A program made the translations under genes and the position numbers. Positions 44,809 through 46,623 of a stretch of DNA of 46,623 bases are shown piece after piece. Within the stretch, counting starts at the first letter, position 1; every line of letters begins with the position of its first letter. The DNA comes from Gammaproteobacteria bacterium. Its GTDB lineage: Bacteria > Pseudomonadota > Gammaproteobacteria > Steroidobacterales > Steroidobacteraceae. The stretch lies in NCBI GenBank assembly GCA_025359205.1, contig JANYHD010000004.1:1-46623 (forward strand), in the 5' to 3' direction. Under the pieces are notes generated by a model. It did not search any database. It had not been told where the DNA came from and worked only from the letters and a program-made list of their open reading frames with translations.

Positions 44809-44827
44809 CAACGGGAGTTCACAACAA

Positions 44828-46623
44828 GTGCTGTCCAGCGAACTCGAATTCTGTCTCAACCAGGCGTTCCGCGAAGCGCGCTCGCACCGCCATGAGTTTC
44901 TCACCGTCGAGCAGCTGCTGCTCGCGCTCCTCGACGCGCCCAAGGTGCGCGAGGTGCTCACCGGCTGCGGCGGCGATCCCGATCGGCTGGCCACCGATCT
45001 GCGCGCGCATATCGAGGCCAATACGCCGACGCTCCGCGAGGGCGAGGAGCGCGAGGTGCAGCCGACGCTCGGTTTCCAGCGGGTGCTGCAGCGCGCGGTG
45101 TTTCACGTCCAGTCGAGCGGCCGCAAGGAAGTCGGCGTGGTCAACGTGCTGGTGGCAATCTTCAGCGAGAAGCAGAGCCACGCAGTGTTCCTGCTGGGCC
45201 GGCAGAACCTGACCCGGCTCGACGTGGTGCACTTCATCTCGCACGGCCTGGCGCGCGGGAGCGACGCCAAGCCCGATGCGGAAGAGGCCGGTGCCGCGGA
45301 AACCGAGCGCGAGGGCGAGGGCGGCAGTGCGCTGGACAAGTACACCACCAACCTCAACGCGCAGGCCCAGGCCGGCCGCATCGATCCGCTGATCGGGCGC
45401 TCGCTCGAAATCGAGCGCACCATCGAGATCCTGTGCCGCCGCCGCAAGAACAATCCGCTCTACGTGGGCGAGGCGGGCGTGGGCAAGACCGCGATCGCCG
45501 AGGGCCTGGCGCGCCTGATCACCGAGGGCAAGGTGCCGGACGTGCTCACCGACTGCACCATCTACGCGCTCGACCTGGGCGCCCTGATCGCCGGCACCAA
45601 GTACCGGGGCGACTTTGAAAAGCGCCTCAAGGGCGTGATCAACGAACTCAAGAAGCAGCCCGGGGCGATCCTGTTCATCGACGAGATCCACACCGTGATT
45701 GGCGCCGGCGCGGCCTCCGGCGGCGTCATGGACGCCTCGAACCTCATCAAGCCGGCGCTCACCGGCGGCGAGCTGCGCTGCATCGGTTCGACCACCTACC
45801 AGGAATACCGCGGCATCTTCGAAAAGGATCACGCGCTGGCGCGCCGCTTCCAGAAGATCGACGTCACCGAGCCCTCGGTCGCGGAGACCATTGAAATCCT
45901 CAACGGCCTGAAATCGAAGTTCGAGGAACACCACAGCGTCACCTATGCCCCCGAGGCGCTGCGTGCGGCGGCCGAGCTGGCCGACCGGCACATCAACGAC
46001 CGCCGGCTGCCGGACAAGGCCATCGATGTGGTTGACGAGGCGGGCGCACGCCTGCGCCTCAAGCCCGTCGGCGAGGCCGTGCAGCGCGTCGAGGTGAAGC
46101 ACATCGAAGACGTGGTGGCGCGCATCGCGCGCATTCCGCCCAAAACCGTGTCGTCTTCCGACCGCGACGTGCTGCGCAATCTCGAGCGCAACCTCAAGCT
46201 GGTGATCTACGGGCAGGATGCGGCCATCGGCACGCTCGCCTCCGCCATCAAGATGGCGCGCTCAGGGCTGGGCGACCAGCGTCGCCCGGTCGGCAGCTTC
46301 CTGTTCGCCGGCCCGACCGGCGTCGGCAAGACCGAAGTGACGCGCCAGCTCGCGATCGCGATGGGCATCGAGTTCGTCCGCTTCGACATGTCCGAGTACA
46401 TGGAGCGCCACACGGTCTCACGCCTGATCGGCGCGCCGCCGGGCTACGTCGGGTTCGACCAGGGCGGGCTGCTCACCGAGGCGATCGCCAAGCATCCGCA
46501 TTGCGTGCTGCTGCTCGATGAAATCGAGAAAGCGCACCCCGAAGTCTTCAACCTGCTGCTGCAGGTGATGGATCACGGCACGCTGACCGACAACAACGGC
46601 CGCAAGAGCGACTTCCGCCACGT
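44828..46623 (+). CDS. clpA: ATP-dependent Clp protease ATPase subunit ClpA (partial, 3' end outside window)
   Basis: ClpA unfolds substrates for ClpP. The N-domain ([16 protein letters not shown]) is followed by the D1 AAA+ module with Walker [18 protein letters not shown] near residue 215 and Walker [17 protein letters not shown]2 follows with Walker [18 protein letters not shown] near residue 495 and the segment [20 protein letters not shown]. About 598 of ~755 residues are inside the window. GTG 44828 is the start, with GGGAG about nine bases upstream; E. coli ClpA begins with the same pattern (MLNQELE versus VLSSELE). An acidic linker lies between residues ~145 and 170. Confidence 0.97.
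   Translation, partial: MLSSELEFCLNQAFREARSHRHEFLTVEQLLLALLDAPKVREVLTGCGGDPDRLATDLRAHIEANTPTLREGEEREVQPTLGFQRVLQRAVFHVQSSGRKEVGVVNVLVAIFSEKQSHAVFLLGRQNLTRLDVVHFISHGLARGSDAKPDAEEAGAAETEREGEGGSALDKYTTNLNAQAQAGRIDPLIGRSLEIERTIEILCRRRKNNPLYVGEAGVGKTAIAEGLARLITEGKVPDVLTDCTIYALDLGALIAGTKYRGDFEKRLKGVINELKKQPGAILFIDEIHTVIGAGAASGGVMDASNLIKPALTGGELRCIGSTTYQEYRGIFEKDHALARRFQKIDVTEPSVAETIEILNGLKSKFEEHHSVTYAPEALRAAAELADRHINDRRLPDKAIDVVDEAGARLRLKPVGEAVQRVEVKHIEDVVARIARIPPKTVSSSDRDVLRNLERNLKLVIYGQDAAIGTLASAIKMARSGLGDQRRPVGSFLFAGPTGVGKTEVTRQLAIAMGIEFVRFDMSEYMERHTVSRLIGAPPGYVGFDQGGLLTEAIAKHPHCVLLLDEIEKAHPEVFNLLLQVMDHGTLTDNNGRKSDFRH

Noticed and set aside
1-46623. CRISPR arrays, tRNA or rRNA genes, insertion sequences, phage genes
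   Set aside because: No regularly spaced repeats, no cloverleaf-like sequences, no transposase or phage motifs were recognised on either strand.

Overview
The window is a dense, high-GC stretch of gammaproteobacterial chromosome. Gene content and order follow the conserved clusters known from Pseudomonas and Xanthomonas relatives: sdhB-sdhE-rpoE-rseA-rseB-lepA-lepB-rnc-era-recO-pdxJ-acpS, then nagZ, mfd-csiV-sthA, lolC-lolE-lolD, exbB-exbD-msbA-lpxK-kdsB, rne/rluC, maf-yceD-rpmF-fabH, lexA, gspFEDC and clpS-clpA. The absence of plsX between rpmF and fabH and the split gsp locus point towards the Xanthomonadales, Steroidobacterales or Nevskiales side of the class, but the order cannot be fixed from this sequence. 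No tRNA, rRNA, insertion sequence, phage or CRISPR array was seen.

Layout. Positions 1-226 hold the end of sdhB, but the first ~103 bases are an inverted piece of the same gene, so the left edge looks chimeric. 223-3341: sdhE, the sigma-E envelope-stress operon (rpoE-rseA-rseB) with a likely sigma-E autoregulatory promoter, and a small glutaredoxin-like gene. 3400-10320: translation, secretion, RNA and cofactor genes, many overlapping by 4 bases. 10317-14957: a PolB-like exonuclease, rlmD, nagZ, a degenerate PAS/GGDEF protein and a DUF2147 secreted protein. 14994-20882 (minus strand): sthA, a CsiV-like protein, mfd and a small exported protein. 21051-30193: lipoprotein export (LolCED), a DUF2062 protein, a decayed comEC relic, ExbBD, MsbA, an in-frame LpxK-Trm112 fusion and KdsB. 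30143-32824 (minus): RNase E with a long leader. 33295-36757: rluC, maf, yceD, rpmF, fabH. 36758-38383: a terminator, an Lpp/OprI-like lipoprotein, lexA with a perfect SOS box, and a small acidic protein. 38473-44351 (minus): gspF-E-D-C. 44491 to the end: clpS and most of clpA.

How the genes work together. Much of the window serves the outer envelope: sigma-E stress sensing, signal peptidase, lipoprotein release, lipid A flipping (MsbA), lipid A phosphorylation (LpxK), Kdo activation (KdsB), peptidoglycan recycling (NagZ), an abundant lipoprotein and type II secretion. A second theme is RNA and protein quality control: RNase III, RNase E, Era, RlmD, RluC, LepA and ClpSA. A third is DNA repair: RecO, Mfd, LexA.

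No clearly new biological system was found. The points most worth checking are the comEC relic, the LpxK-Trm112 fusion, the LOV-like PAS without its photoactive cysteine joined to a degenerate GGDEF, the GspE lacking its zinc cysteines, promoters at lexA, yceD, gspC and clpS that predict leaderless mRNAs, the frequent TTGA start/stop overlaps, and the chimeric left end.
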